Below, in pieces: positions 1 through 12,875 of a DNA stretch of 64,000 bases. The number at the start of each line of letters is the position of its first letter. Positions within the stretch are counted from its first letter, which is position 1. The notes below the pieces were generated by a model. The model did no database searches, was not told the origin of the DNA, and was given only the letters and a program-made list of their open reading frames with translations. Source of the stretch: Marchantia polymorpha subsp. ruderalis (taxonomy: Eukaryota; Streptophyta; Marchantiopsida; Marchantiales; Marchantiaceae); contig AP031351.1 in the NCBI GenBank assembly GCA_037833965.1, forward strand, positions 24,564,501-24,628,500. The letters are read 5' to 3'. A program made the translations under genes and the position numbers.

Positions 1-779
1 TGGCTCGGCTCTAAACTCTATTTTGTTATACTTTGGAATCTGAAGTAAGTCGACCTTCGAATAAGCCATATAAGCATGCCTCTGGATCTGGGTCGCATCC
101 CTTGAATTGTAAATTGAATATAGTTCTTACTATCGACCGGTTTCGGGTGTGCTCGTTTCAAACGTGACTGTTGTGTCTCATAGATCATAGAACTTTATTG
201 TATCGTGAAACGCACGAATTGCGGTCACTTTCTAATTCTCTGTTAGCGTCGGGCTGAGCATTTTGCTTCCGTCGTCTTTTGCTGCAGGAAAATCGTGATC
301 AATCCTTCGTTGGAAAATGGCGGGTGCGTTTCAGTTTTGTGTGGATGGTAGCGATGTACAACTCACGTAGGCAGATGCTACTCATATCTCCAGGTTTACG
401 TCATCGGCAGTAGTGTCTGTGGCTTTCGGCAACTATTAACTGCATAATTTATCCAAGCTGTGATGGAAATCATGCAGTTGGAAGTTTGATGTTGATAGTG
501 AATGAATATCTGGAAACTCTTCAACAAGAACAGATACTGTCGCGCTTACGCTATGTGCACGAGTTTTACTTCGGATGGCAGTGTCATGAGATTTTGAAAG
601 CGAAGTTAGTCAGTGATTGCAGGTGAAGTTCAGACAGGGCGACCTACCACCCGGGAAGCATGAGGGATCCCATCAGTACGGAGTTTTTCGTGGAGCCACA
701 GAAAGATTGCGATTAAGAGAAGATGCGTCGATTGAGGTCATGTACGGAACTCATGTGTGATTTCGATGTATTTTTGCAG
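1..779 (+). other. Upstream part of the first gene; exons unresolved
   Basis: No convincing coding exon could be fixed here. A strong donor-like GTAAGT lies at 45-50, so an upstream exon may end at 44, but the frame before it carries no recognisable motif and meets a stop after about ten codons. A 17-codon open frame starts at the ATG at 316 and ends in TAG. Another open stretch around 622-759 follows a CAG acceptor-like site but ends in TGA. The transit peptide or N-terminus of the gene at 780-1305 should lie here or before the window. Confidence 0.3.
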
Positions 780-1305
780 AGAAATGCCGCAGAACTCAGA
801 GCTAAAGCCGCCAAATGGGGACTCGCCGCCGTTTTAGCGTACGGGCTATTTGATGGCATCACTTACACTACATTTTTTGTTCTGGCGTTCCTTGGCTACG
901 AGAAGAGCACTGGACAAAACCCTGCCGCGAATTTGAAGGCTCTTCTGGGAGTAGGGAATCGCACATGCATGCCTGTTCTCCTGATATTCTGTCACTGCTC
1001 TCTTCAGGTTGCTCAAGTTAGATCTTTGAATGCGGGTGGTTCTAGGAACATGGCTTTTTCTAACCGCAGCGATGGATGCTTTGTAGGTGGTTGTTCTCAT
1101 GTGGGGCGGTAACAACGTGACAAGACCTTTTCGAGTGGCCGGAGCTGCTGCACTGGCCCCGGCAATCGACAGAGGTTTGAAGAAACTGCAAGAAGTTTGG
1201 AAGCTGCCGAACCAGGCCTTCGCTTTCATGATATGTGTGGCAGTCTTCGCAAGCCTCTGTTTCTCTGTCGTTGGAATTCTGATCCTTTCCAGATTAGGCG
1301 GGTGA
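780..1305 (+). CDS. Conserved small membrane protein, last two exons (5' end unresolved)
   Basis: Two exons, 780-950 and 1087-1305, joined in phase 0 through a 136-bp GT-AG intron (donor GTAGGG, acceptor TTTGTAG). The 780 start rests on a good acceptor (TATTTTTGCAG) just before it; an ATG at 723 would read into this exon without splicing, giving a short alternative N-terminus. The product, about 130 residues, has an Ala-rich helix, a hydrophobic segment after LAYGLFDGITYTTF, a conserved-looking NNVTRPFRVAGAAALAP block, and a hydrophobic C-terminal segment ending in ILILSRLGG. It resembles uncharacterised plant and cyanobacterial-type membrane proteins, probably plastid, but this is from memory of the style of sequence and no function is claimed. 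The junction between ALLG and VVVLMW falls inside what looks like a membrane helix. Confidence 0.6.
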
Positions 1306-4300
1306 AGACAGTAGGGAACGGTGGTGAAGCAAGGATTCGCTTGTAAAGTGGACACACTCATCATGAATTAAAGAGATCCAATTTCACCCAGTGTGAACTC
1401 ATCGGCATGATTCGTGAACCACGTTTTCCGGATCAAACATCCGCGGGCTAAAGGGATCACCGGGACTTTCGGTGATCTTGTGAAACCGGAGTCCCAGTCT
1501 GTTCTCGGCATCGGAGGACCTCCGAGATAACGTGCCGATGCCTGATGCCTGATGCCTGTGCATCTGCTGTGGGGTTACAGTAGACCCATCGGTTCTCGTG
1601 GACAAGGCCGGCCCCTTCTTTTGCCATTCTGTCATCATTCGGGCCGAAAGAGGGAACGCCTCCTGAGCCCCCTGCACTCGCGAGTCATTTCTGATTGCGA
1701 CCGACCTCCATCTGACGCCCACAGACAGAATTCACAGAACCTTGCGACGGGCAGAACCGGGAACCGGGAACACAAACCGCACTCATAGCATAGCAGTGGA
1801 CACTCACCACCGGATACGGACGGTCGCAGGCCGATGACCATCTTGAGCATCACGTGGCGAGCAGCGGAGACGGTGGTAGGAAGGAAGCGCACAACGCTCG
1901 GCTCGGCTCGAGCTCGAGCTCGCAACAGGAGCATACAGTATACGAACATTCTGTAGAGCGTCAGGGGCGGGTGTTTGGGGGGGGGGGGGGGGGGGGGCGG
2001 GGGCGGGCGGGCACTGCATACATGTCCGACAAGTGTGTAGATATGTGACCGTAGTCTTGTCTCTGCTCGCCGTACGGGAAAGTGCACGTTGCGGCTACAC
2101 GCAGATTACATTTCAGGTACTGTAACCGTAAAGGGCCTTTAGGATCAATAGGAGCGAGCTTTTCACGGGAGGCTTCACTCATCACTTTCACAAGCCCAGA
2201 GTTCCACTGATCTTCATCCGCACGTTTCTCCCCTCGAGTATCATCGCCCGACGTCCGTACGCGCTCGATACGTCAGCATGTTCCGGGGCGTCGGATCAGT
2301 GTAGCTTAAGGACGTTTACGGTGTCGTAAGTACAATACAGTGCTAGGGGCCAAGGTAGGTATATTTGCTGTGATGTACGATCAAACACTCAATCATTATA
2401 ACGGGTGTGAAGGTTTCAAAATTTAAACCTTCCTAGATTGGAATACTGTGGATATAATGGTTGACAGCAGCAGCCTTTACCGTCCTGCTGCCCGCATCGC
2501 ATCGCATCGCTTCGCCTTTCCGCTGTCGTGAATTCGCGCTGACAGCGCTCATGAAGCCGTCGCAGCCATCGCGGGCATGCGCCTCTGAGCCCTTCCTTCT
2601 TCTTCTACCGAAAGCATGCCATCCCTTCCCTTCCCTTCGCGGAGAAGATATGTATACGGGGGCTTCGTAGAGGGCCGACGAATGGCGAATGGCTCGCGAG
2701 TTGCGAACGGGTTGGCGAACATGATGGCCAGAACCGGGAGGCGAACGCGCAGTACCAGAAAATCGAATCGGAAGCCGGTCCGGATGGAAAGAAAGAAGGA
2801 AAGAGCCGCACACAGCGAGAGGGGGAGGGGTGATGATGGAAGGCGAGATATGTGACACAAGCTCATGTGGTGCCCCTGACAGAGCGGCCCGGAGGAGTGG
2901 CCGACCGACCAATGGAGAAAGCGAGGCGGAGCGCGAGGTCTCTTCTTCTTGAGCAATTTGCCACGCCAGATGATGCCGCTGGCCGGGACTCAGGCCTCAC
3001 AAAGAACGAAGGAACAATAATGCTCGACTGACGAACACTTGGTCGATTTTCTGCCCCGACGCGTGTCGCCACGTGTCGATTTTGTTCGTATTCTCCCACC
3101 TGCCTTTCGCCGAAGCGAAGCGAGGTCTTTTTGAAGACAAGCAAGGTCTTCCCATTAGTCAACCACTGTAACCAGGCTGGATAACCGAGAGAGACGCCAG
3201 ACATCGGACGGTTGACACCCCACGCTCTCGGGATTCAACCGTCGCCACGCAATCTCCTGCCGCTTGCTCTTGTTGTTCGGCCGGTACGGCAGGCCATTTA
3301 GGCCCAAATTCTCTCGCGTCGCTAGAGGCGTCTGGTGCGCAGCCTACGTGGATCTCCCACTAAACAGATCTCCTTTTGCATGCAACTCGCTCGACCTTGT
3401 AGTGCACCGAGCTAGCTATCTTTATTCCTGCTTTCAAACTTGGTTGGTGTCAGAGGCCGTGTCCTCAACCTCCCGAGACTTACCGTCCTCATGTCATGTC
3501 TGGACTCCTGTTCCATCTTACAAATTCCACAATCTGGACAACTACAGATGCAGAGCCCGGCCTTTGTTGTAGCCTCTGGATTTGCTCGCTTTCTCACCTC
3601 ATAATTACTGCTCTGTGGAGGACCTCCCCCGCGAGAAGCAACTACCTTCCTCCTTTCCTCACTGCATCTGTCACTACTTGTCATGTGTGTATAATCTCGC
3701 TTGCATGATCCCTCTTTAAGGGCCCTACGCTGGAACATATACCCGACCCCTTCTGGGAATATCATAACATGCAGTAGTACATATTCCTGTGTGATGATCT
3801 AGGGACCTAGCCTCCCTTTACGACTTGATGATGGGTCCTCCCATTCTTTTCGCTATATTACTTGTTTCTCCGCTTGTCGTGCTGCTTCGAGAGGCTATGT
3901 CTTCAAGTGCAGTTGGGTTCTAGTTTCTACAAGGCCATTGAATCGCGGTAGTCTTTTCTACTTAAAGAGAGCATTTGCTCGACTTCAACTTCGTGCAGCG
4001 AGTAGCAAATAATCCGAAGGCCACACTATGTACAAATATGGTTTCTGAACAACCATTCACACGTATAAACATTCATTTTATACACAGTCTACACAGCCGG
4101 CAATGAAAAGAAAATTACAAGTCCTTGGTTGACGTTTTATCAATCAATTCTCAACTGGTCATGGAGAGGATCCAAATGTATGTAAATAAGTAAGATAATT
4201 AAAGTTTTCCGGCCCGTCAAATACTCGAATTTAAGCTGCAGGAGACAAGATGATGATCCAAGCTACTCTTAATGTTATATATGATACACCATCGGGAATT

Positions 4301-4545
4301 TAATCAATTCCGTAAGAAAACATAACCGGCTGGAATCTTTTCCGCTCAACTCGTTGCTCATATTTCGAATATTCACTTATTATTACTGGAGTTTCATGAC
4401 CAGTCCTGTACTGAAAAGGAGAATCATTTTTGCCTTTTCCTGCAAAGCATGACCTTGTTATCCGTACTGGAGGTATTTTATTTCCTCAGCAAATGAACTG
4501 TTTGACACTTACTTACTGTAAGTCCTCTCGGTTACAATCTGGATC
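1306..4545. other. Intergenic region with GC-rich part, no supported gene
   Basis: No reading frame here looks like a real protein; the open frames are short, overlapping and Arg/Pro/Ser-rich as expected of GC-rich noncoding DNA. The first few hundred bases should be the 3' UTR of the preceding gene. It holds a long G run at 1977-1997. From about 3780 the sequence becomes AT-rich. Confidence 0.5.
1977..1997 (+). repeat. 21-base G homopolymer followed by G-rich runs
   Basis: Twenty-one consecutive G residues, followed at once by further runs (CGGGGGCGGGCGGGC). On the plus strand this could fold as a G-quadruplex. It is also a typical site of length error in assembly. Confidence 0.9.
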
Positions 4546-4594
4546 TTTGTAACAGGGAGTGTTACACAAGTTTTGTAACACTCCCTGTTACAAA
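4546..4594. repeat. Perfect 21-bp inverted repeat with 7-base loop
   Basis: Left arm 4546-4566 and right arm 4574-4594 are exact reverse complements; the loop is CAAGTTT. Each arm also begins and ends with TGTAACA/TGTTACA-type words, so it has internal symmetry. No coding gene is adjacent. It could be the joined ends of a decayed DNA transposon, a small foldback element or a hairpin RNA source. Confidence 0.85.
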
Positions 4595-6650
4595 TACGCA
4601 TCCCGGTAAAGTATGCGTTAATTTTATTTTCTTTAAAAGGGGGGTCAAATCTATATAATTCAACATGTCATGTACTTTCATTTGTTGCAAGTTTCGAGAA
4701 ATCTTGCGTTTGGCTTTCAAGATTTGTCTTATTAAAAAAGATTTTAACAACTTTCTAAGATCATGGAATGTTACTCCAACTCTTTTTAACCTTTGGAACA
4801 TAGCAACTAATAATCGATATCCACAACTTACTTATAGAGTGACTTGAATGTTATGAATACAACGCTGTTTCCTAAACTTGAATATGAGCCTCCAGAGATA
4901 AAAATGTCATATCATTGTCATCAACGAGATTCTTTTCAGCAGACTCCAAAAGCTCTTCAACGACTATCAATATTACAACTGCAAAATCTTCTTTATTTTC
5001 ATCTTCAACATGAACAAATTCTTCAGGTTAGTATTTTCCAACAGAAAGATTTAAAGGTGTGATAGCTTATGCAAGTTTCGTCTTAAAATCTTGAATAGCT
5101 TTTAATGTCATTAATTTTGCCTTGATAAATCCATTTTCCATAAAGTTTGATTACATGAATTGCCAAGCTTCTTTGACTTTCACAAACAAATAAGTTTGAA
5201 GTCTTTGCAGCAAAATTTTTTCTCGATTTTTTCTATTGCAGCAAAATCAAACGATAAATCTAAGGTTCGCATCTACCTTACCGGCTAAGTACACACAATC
5301 CACTCGGTTCAAATTGCAGCTATTGTAGTAACTTTCATGTGCGACAATAACAACATTATGATGTGAAATTGAAATTTATGAGAGGTTCTTTATGAACTTT
5401 ATAACAAAAACTAACTAAATATAAAAGATTAATAATATTTCCTATCATTCAAAACTCCCATTATAATACGAAGAACATCATGTTTGAGTTTGTTGAAAAA
5501 TCTATTGATGTTAATCTCACATTGCATCTATGGAAATATTTTCCAAATAAGAAATTTCATAACAAATAAATTTTTTTGCCACAAGTCTATTTGAGATATA
5601 AAAAATGACACGAATTAAAATATTACTAATTTGTACACTAATTTTTTTAAAAAATAAATATACTGTCAACTATATTCAAAAAAATGAATCTTCATAATTA
5701 AAATTATAATCTAATGGAATGAAATTATTCTGAACATAAATGAAAAAATCTATATTTAAATACATAATTTTTGCCACAATTGAAACTAGAAAGATTAATT
5801 TTAAGATTCAGTTTTAATACTTCTAGGAAATCAATGTTGATTTTGAAGTCACAAATGAATTTAGAATATAAGTATTATATTATTATAAAAAATCAATACA
5901 ATTGTAATATTATTTTCTTTCAGTTTGAATTTAAAAGATGTACAAGGTTTATTTAAAATCTATTGATATGAGTTTCAAACTTAGTTTTAAGCATCAAAAG
6001 TTTGAAAGAAGTAAATACAGATCAAAAGAAAGCATGATATTGTTTCATATACTTGAAAACATAAGAATATATATGAGATATAAAAATTAAAATTATATCA
6101 AAATTTGAAAAGTTTTTGTTTTTATTTTCACTTTTATTTTCTCTTGTAAACCATTTTGTATTTTAAGGTTGTAAAAGTACTTTGAATAATCCGTAGATAG
6201 TCGTCATTGTTGAAGATGAAGGATTTAGACTCCAACATCTTGGCCAAACCCGTAGTTTTCAGCTTGCCTTTGACTTGACTCTGCCGTGGCAGAAAGTCAT
6301 GGCATCCATCATATTTATGGCAATCATATACTTCCATTGAAAAATTAAGATTGTACCTTGTGACATCTATATGCATGAATTTTATTTTCACTCATGTTTA
6401 AAAAAGCCATCCATCAAGAAATATTATAGAATTTAAGATTTAGAACAAAAAACTTAGGATTTAGATTCAAATCTCATATCTAAACATTTCACTTTTTTCA
6501 CACTGCTTTCCAAGTCACGATAACGGTTTTTGGATTGTCATGAAGTCACAAAGACATTCTTTGGCTTCCCCATAAGTCACAAATCTCTCCTTTGTGGGAT
6601 TGACAAGGACCTCGAACCTCGTTTGAGACTAGAGTTCACAATTGGTATTC

Positions 6651-6980
6651 AGACATTCTATCATTTTGCAATACATTTCTAATATACGAGAGTTAAAAAA
6701 TAAACTTCAAATAATCTAATTTGACTTAAGTCAAGGCCTAAGTTAAATCAAAAAATTATATAGATATTCTATGCTTTTTCAACACATTTTTAACATACAA
6801 GAGTTAAAAGATAAACTTCAAATAATCTAACTTGACTTAAGTCAAGGCCTAAGTTAAATCACAAGATTATATAGACATTCTTTGCTTTTTCAATACATTT
6901 CTATATACAGGAGTTAAAAGATAAACTTCTAAAATTCTAACTTGATATAAGTCAAGACCTACGTTTATATAAGTAAATAG
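6651..6980. repeat. Three tandem copies of a 111-bp unit
   Basis: Copies start at about 6651, 6762 and 6873 (period 111). Copies 1 and 2 are closest; copy 3 has diverged and loses the register towards its end. Each unit carries a near-palindrome; in copy 2 (6831-6846) it is the perfect 16-bp CTTGACTTAAGTCAAG. Confidence 0.85.
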
Positions 6981-9080
6981 ACTATAGAGGTTAGTGTCTA
7001 CAAGACTTGAATCACAGTAAAGATTATTAAGAGTTTACCAAGTTATTTACTTACTGATATTAACTTAAAATCATTTAGTGAAGTTCTTTAGAATGTCATT
7101 ATATAAGAAGACACGTATATGCTGTTGGTAACATGTTTTAGAATTTTGTAACAAAAAGCCTTCATTGTTCATTGAAAGTGTTCTGCAATCAATTTAATTA
7201 ACATATATTCAAAGAAATTTAATTTTGTTTTCAAATATATATGGAAAATCTATAAAATTTTATTTATATAATTCTAATCAAATTTACTTGAGAACAAAAT
7301 TGTAAAACCATAAATGAGTTTGATCATATGAAGAAGCAATGATTTGTAAACAAAAATGATCATATATTTATGTTGAATAAATTAATTATTATTTTAATTA
7401 AAAAATAAAATAAAATAATAAGACATTAAAATTAAATTGCTATATAATTTTCATATAGAATTTAAATTTAAATTACATTCATTTTACATTGAAAAAATTG
7501 GCCTGTCAATTCTATGTGATATATCTGATCAAAAAAATTTATGAATTTTTTCATATACATTTTTTTGTATAAATAATGTATATAACCTTTCATACGGTAC
7601 ATAAATTTAACTATAAGTTATAAACATCAAATTTAGGTTAAAAAATGTTCACAATAGAATCACTCAAAATATGAATTAAGAAGTTCAAATTCTTAAAAAA
7701 ATCAAATGATATATTTTTTTAGATTCATAAAATTTTAATTTGATATAAAAGATGAGTTCATCAATTTCTTATCATTTTATTTGTCAAATAATCATATGTC
7801 AAGTCAAATGTCAACTTAATATCATATATTAAATTTTTTTAAGAGCCAAAAACCATATTTAAGATTCACTGATTTGATGAAATACATTTAATATCAACTC
7901 ATACAACTTGCTTTATATTAATTTTTTATTTAAATGATTTTATCTGTCAACTCCAATGACTTGTCAAGTTCATATTTTAGATAATGTGTGATATATTACT
8001 GAACATATACTCAAAGCATGATAGCTTATACTAAAGTCAGCACATTTTATTGAATAGATAACGTAATTCAAAAATAAATATATAGTAATCTGTCAAGATA
8101 TTTTATTCTTATTTTTTTTGCATATTTGTAAAAGTTTTGCTTGACATTTCATGTCAAAATTTGAATCATATATGAATAAGAAATAATTAATAAAAAATTC
8201 ATACCAATATACATTGCTACAATTTTTGTACAAATTGTATGCGAATTTCGAAATTGTTTCAATAGAATAATATATATTTGCTTATAAAATTTTATAAATT
8301 TAATGATTTCAAGCAAATTGCATATTATTGCAACGTTGAATGAGCTTGATTTATTCGTGTGATTAATACAAGTATGATGTATGTTTGTCAGAGAAAATAT
8401 ATATGAAAACCATGGAGGTGCATATATTTGAAACATTTTAAATCTGACGATATTTGTGAGATTGAATCTGAAGTAAGTAAATATATATCTACTTATACAA
8501 AGTAATAAGTTACAGAGACACTTATTAGTTTTGTATAATTCGTGTCAATATAAATTCCATCATTCCGTGGTACGCTAGTTTGAAATCCATACAACCACAT
8601 TTATTTGAAGCATTTCAATCGAAGATTAAACAAGTGCTCTAGCTCATGTTTTGTTGTTCAGTCTAGCTGAAATCATCAATCTTGTGAAACTTGCAAATAA
8701 ATAGTATAAAATCGATAATCTGTGATAATTGTATGAATTAAACATTTATCCAGCAAGTTGTAAGAGATTTGTTTGAAGGAGAGGGGTAAAGTAAATAGCA
8801 TGGAAAGAACGCATCAATAGGTATAGGATAGAATCGAAAATTTGATACGGCCAAAAGTTATTATAAAATACATCAAAGTATTTAATGATTATTTGCGCCT
8901 ACTAGATCAAATTTTCCACATTTCAAACAAAATACCAATTAAAAAATGATTGCTGTAGCATTGGAATTAGAATATAGCAAGGTTTACCATTCTTTTAGCT
9001 ATATTACTTATGAGATTATATTCTTAGTAGCCTCAAACCATAGGCATAAATGTATTTTAAATTTTTGATCAAATTTCCAC

Positions 9081-9106
9081 ATATATATATATATATATAT
9101 ATATAT
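9081..9106. repeat. (AT)13 microsatellite
   Basis: Thirteen uninterrupted AT dinucleotides in AT-rich intergenic DNA. A shorter AT run lies at about 21180-21197. Confidence 0.9.
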
Positions 9107-9900
9107 ACTCAGTGAAAATCATGAATTCGTTTGGTAGTGTACAAATGGAGCAATTTATGTGCGATAATGTTAAAAAAAAGATGCCTGGATCCTTATTCGT
9201 TAAAGGAGAAAATACATTGAAGACGAATGTGTGAAAAAAGTTCTCCGACTTCTTATCGATTTCTGTCAGACAAATGTAGCTTCATTCAATGTATGTTCAC
9301 GCTATTGCACGTATTTAGGCATATCACCCATACGTGCCACCTAAAGCCAACTGAGAGATTTATTTACAAATAAGATGGTGTAGTTGAAGTTCCCTCTAAT
9401 CTTTCACCTAGACATGGTTCTGCGGACAAAAAATAAAAAAATGAAATAACTCGTACATTTTTCAACATGCCATCGTAGTGACAAGATAGAACACATGACT
9501 TGTAAGTCAAATGTTTGACGTAAGGTACATGCATTCGGCGGATATAAATCAAAAGGGACGTAAAAAAGGACATATAAAAATCGCGCTCAATGATTCTTTT
9601 TGAATTATTGTTATAAGTCTTCAACTATACCCCACCGTCAATGTAAGTCTTTTGGAAGTCCCTGGACAGTGCTCGTTGGGTCCTTGTGGTGGGACAATAA
9701 TATCTACTACGTGGGGCCTCCACGTCAACGGACCGACAGATACCAATACGGAGATGGAAAAATCCATTAAACTTGGAAATGAGGAGACGATAATGCGTCG
9801 TTTCGCAGCTAACTAAATATTCGCTGGCTTCGTTAATGAATTTGACTTTCGGTAGTCCTGACATTGACAAAAGCAGCGGACAATCAAAATACAAGTATAA

Positions 9901-12875
9901 ATGTTATGGGTTTGGGTAGTCTCGAAGAGTAACAGTAAGAGAGGATCAACGAGAGGCGGACAAACGAACGACATCACCAAACGGGGGCATATTCGAGCCG
10001 GGCCGGGCGCAGGCGTAAAGGTTCCATCGAGCCAAACCAGCCCGGCCCCACCAAGTCTATCCGACCCGATCCGACCCAAGTGTTGGGACAGGACAGGAAA
10101 GGACGTCGTCCCAGGGGCAGACCTAAAGCAGTGGAACTTGCAAGCCAGGCCGGCCAGCCAGCCCAGCCCAGCCCAGCCAGCCAGCCAGCCATAAATTGGT
10201 AAAGGTTTCAAATCGCCGAATGATTGATAGATCGATCGATCGCCTGGATCTGGGACGCGAAGCGAGCGGGCGGGGCGACGGTAAGGTTCAATGGTCTTTG
10301 ACAGGAGATGGCCACACCCGGCCCGGCCCCGCCCACCCGGCCGCCCGCCCGCCACCTAACCCAGCGGCTGCAGCCGCATCAAAGAAGAGAGGCAAGCGAG
10401 CGACAACCGACCTTTTCGTCGGGTTGGTCGCGACTCGTGAGTCTGTTGTTTTGGGATAGTGGGATAGCGGGCGAGGGCTAGGCGTAGGAGTAGCGTGAGT
10501 GCGTGGCGTAAAATCGGGCCGGTCTTATCCAGAAGATTAGATTAGCCGGGGAGTCATAATCAGGGCTTTGGACTCGCTGATTACGCGGCACGATGGAGCG
10601 GCACTGGTGGAATCTGGCGTACTTTATTTTGTGTGGGCGACGGGCGACGGGCGAGGACGGGGCGACAAACAAAATAGCAGCAGCGCAGCTGCTACGGGAC
10701 CCGGAGGGCCGCGCGAGGCGAGGGGACGGGGCCGGGGCCGGGTGGGTGGTTCGGATGGTGGTGGTGGTGGTGGTGGTGGGATCATGTTTCAATTTTCTTT
10801 CGTGGCCCGTGGTGGGGACATGGAGTGGACGCAAGCGCTCGAGGAGACTAGGGGGGCGTTGGGCCGCGAGGTCGCTTTCTTTTCATTCTCGATGGGGCGC
10901 AGCGAGATCATGGCTTGAGCGAGCGACCGCGGCAGCGAGGCAGTGGGCGAGCGAGCGACCGAGGTGAGGCTGAGGTAGAGGCCCCGGGGCGAGAGTGAGG
11001 GACGAGGTGAGGGAGGGAGCGAGGGGAGGAGGAGGAGGAGGAGGAGCAGCAGCAGCAGCTTGTGGCGAAGTCGAGACTTGCTGCAGATTGCAAATTTTCG
11101 GTGGATGGTCAGAGGGCGGGATAGAGAGCGGGAAGGAGGGAGGAAGAGGAGGAGGAGGGGCGAGGAGTCGGAGTCGGAGTCGGAGTCAGAGTTGGGTCGC
11201 GAGGAGTGTAGTGCGGGTCTGGTTTGCTGGATCTGGGGAGCAATGGGCGTCATGTGTTGCGCCGCTGTAGTCTGGGACCAAGAGGAGGAGACACGCGGGA
11301 TGGTGTTGTTTAGATAGATAGATGTCGCTGGAGAGAGGGGAGGCGGAGGGGATATCGGGCGAGTGAGATCATCTGGCTCGGGGTGAGCAGGTTGTTGTCT
11401 GTGTCGGCGTGCGTCCTTCTTTGTGTATCTTTGTTTGCTGCTGCTGGCCGCCGCGCTGCTGACACGAGAGCAGACTTTTACAAGAAACGGATCACCGAGC
11501 TAGAAGGAAGGAGCGAGAGGCGGAGACCGCGCGAGCTGCAGGGCAGGAAGGTCGGAGGGCAGACGACGGGAGGGGGACGGACAGATCGGGGCGTCTTTCT
11601 GGATCCTCCGAGGAAGGCATTGTAGGGCTGTTGTTGATTGGACTCTGTTCGATCTGCTAATTCTTGTGCGCCACGGCCGGGTTGGATCTGTGTGTGGGGC
11701 TGTGGAGGAACAGAGATCCATTTGCAGGTTGTGCGGGGTTGGCTTCTTAGCTTGTTGGATACGCATGTTTGCCTGCTTCTCGTTTATGCGCCTGGCATAT
11801 CGGGGAAGTCGATCGCTCTCGGTGAGTTGAATTGTCCTCCAAGTGTGGCTTCATTGAACGGCTTTTGTGCTCTAAACCTGTGTCAAGATTCAATCGAGTC
11901 TACGAGGTGGCGTCCCGAGCAAGTTCTATCTCCTATCTTCGTATCTTGCTCCTCATTTCCTAAGCAGACTTTCCTCTTTCATGTTCTCCTCTAGCACCTG
12001 TAGGCATCGAGTCGGTCTGGATTCCGAAGAAACCGTCCATATTCTTGTCATCAATGGTCAGTTTTGAGGGGAATGCAAGTCGTGGAGTTGCCAGACATCT
12101 CGCACTAAGATCTGTCAGTCTTGCCTCTCCAGGGAAGACCAGATTCCTTCTATGTTATCTGGTTTCAATGCTTGTCTGCAACAGTGCTTTTGAGTTTTTC
12201 ACAAACCCGGATGTTGGTTAACATCTGTGCCGAATCATTGCTGCTGCATCGTGGCAAGCAATTTTGAGCGATGTCTCTTGCCGTCGAAGACCCTTCTGGT
12301 TCTACTTTCTCAGTGTTCATCTTTCAGGAGCGGTGCATATCTTTCATCTTGCGTTGTCTTCCTCTTTGGCCTGATGAAGAAGCCAGGAGGAATGGGAAGA
12401 GTTATCCCGCCTGTATGTACTATTCATCAGGTCGAACTAAGTTATGAATTGAAAACAAACATTGTAGCACATCTGTTGTTTGCAAAGCGCTGGCCTTTAG
12501 CGGGCAAATTGTAATACAGGCGGTGACTCTCGGTTGTAGTCTGAGCTTTCTAAGGGACCGAGCGTCACTCCGCTTTGCAATCTTGAGTGGAGGTGCTATT
12601 GATGGGGAATGCACGAAGTAGATCAATCTGCTTTGCATGTCCCATTCGATCCAGTATTTGGCAGGCTAGATGCTTGATCAGAGAATCAGCAGCTTTGGGA
12701 GTTGGAATCTCCAGATCAAAGATGATATTGAGTTAGTTTGAAATCCTCTCAAATTAGTTGTTGTTATATCTTTCAAGTTTTCTAAAGTTTGAGTTGGTTG
12801 TAGGTCCTCTCAGGGGCTACTTAATTTGGGATTAACCTGCACGAGCGGGCGGGTGATTGGGTGAGTAACGTCAAG
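9901..12875 (+). promoter_or_regulatory. GC-rich upstream region and probable long leader of the DUF4408 gene
   Basis: The composition jumps from AT-rich to strongly GC-rich near 9900 and eases again after about 11600, before the start codon at 12876. Microsatellites include (GGT)n at about 10756-10779, (GGA)n then (GCA)n at about 11031-11058, and four copies of GGAGTC at about 11164-11188. These give long but low-complexity open frames rich in Arg, Gly or Ser that I do not regard as genes. A promoter followed by a long, possibly spliced, 5' UTR is the likeliest reading. The transcription start cannot be placed from sequence alone. Confidence 0.45.

Larger units (their letters stand above)
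4595..9900. other. AT-rich intergenic region with repeats and decayed elements
   Basis: Strongly AT-rich sequence with many stops in all frames and no supported gene. It contains a 111-bp tandem repeat (6651-6980) and an (AT)13 microsatellite (9081-9106). The word TGGTATTCAGAC near 6644 resembles the initiator-methionine tRNA primer-binding site of plant LTR retrotransposons but is imperfect. The base composition suggests old transposon-derived DNA. Confidence 0.5.

Noticed and set aside
6640..6655. Methionine tRNA primer-binding-site-like word as proof of an LTR retrotransposon
   Set aside because: The match is imperfect and no pair of LTRs or coding remnant could be placed around it.
10478..11317. 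Several long overlapping open frames on both strands rich in Arg, Gly, Ser or Leu
   Set aside because: They come from GC-rich triplet and hexamer repeats with no domain or start context; better read as promoter and leader DNA.
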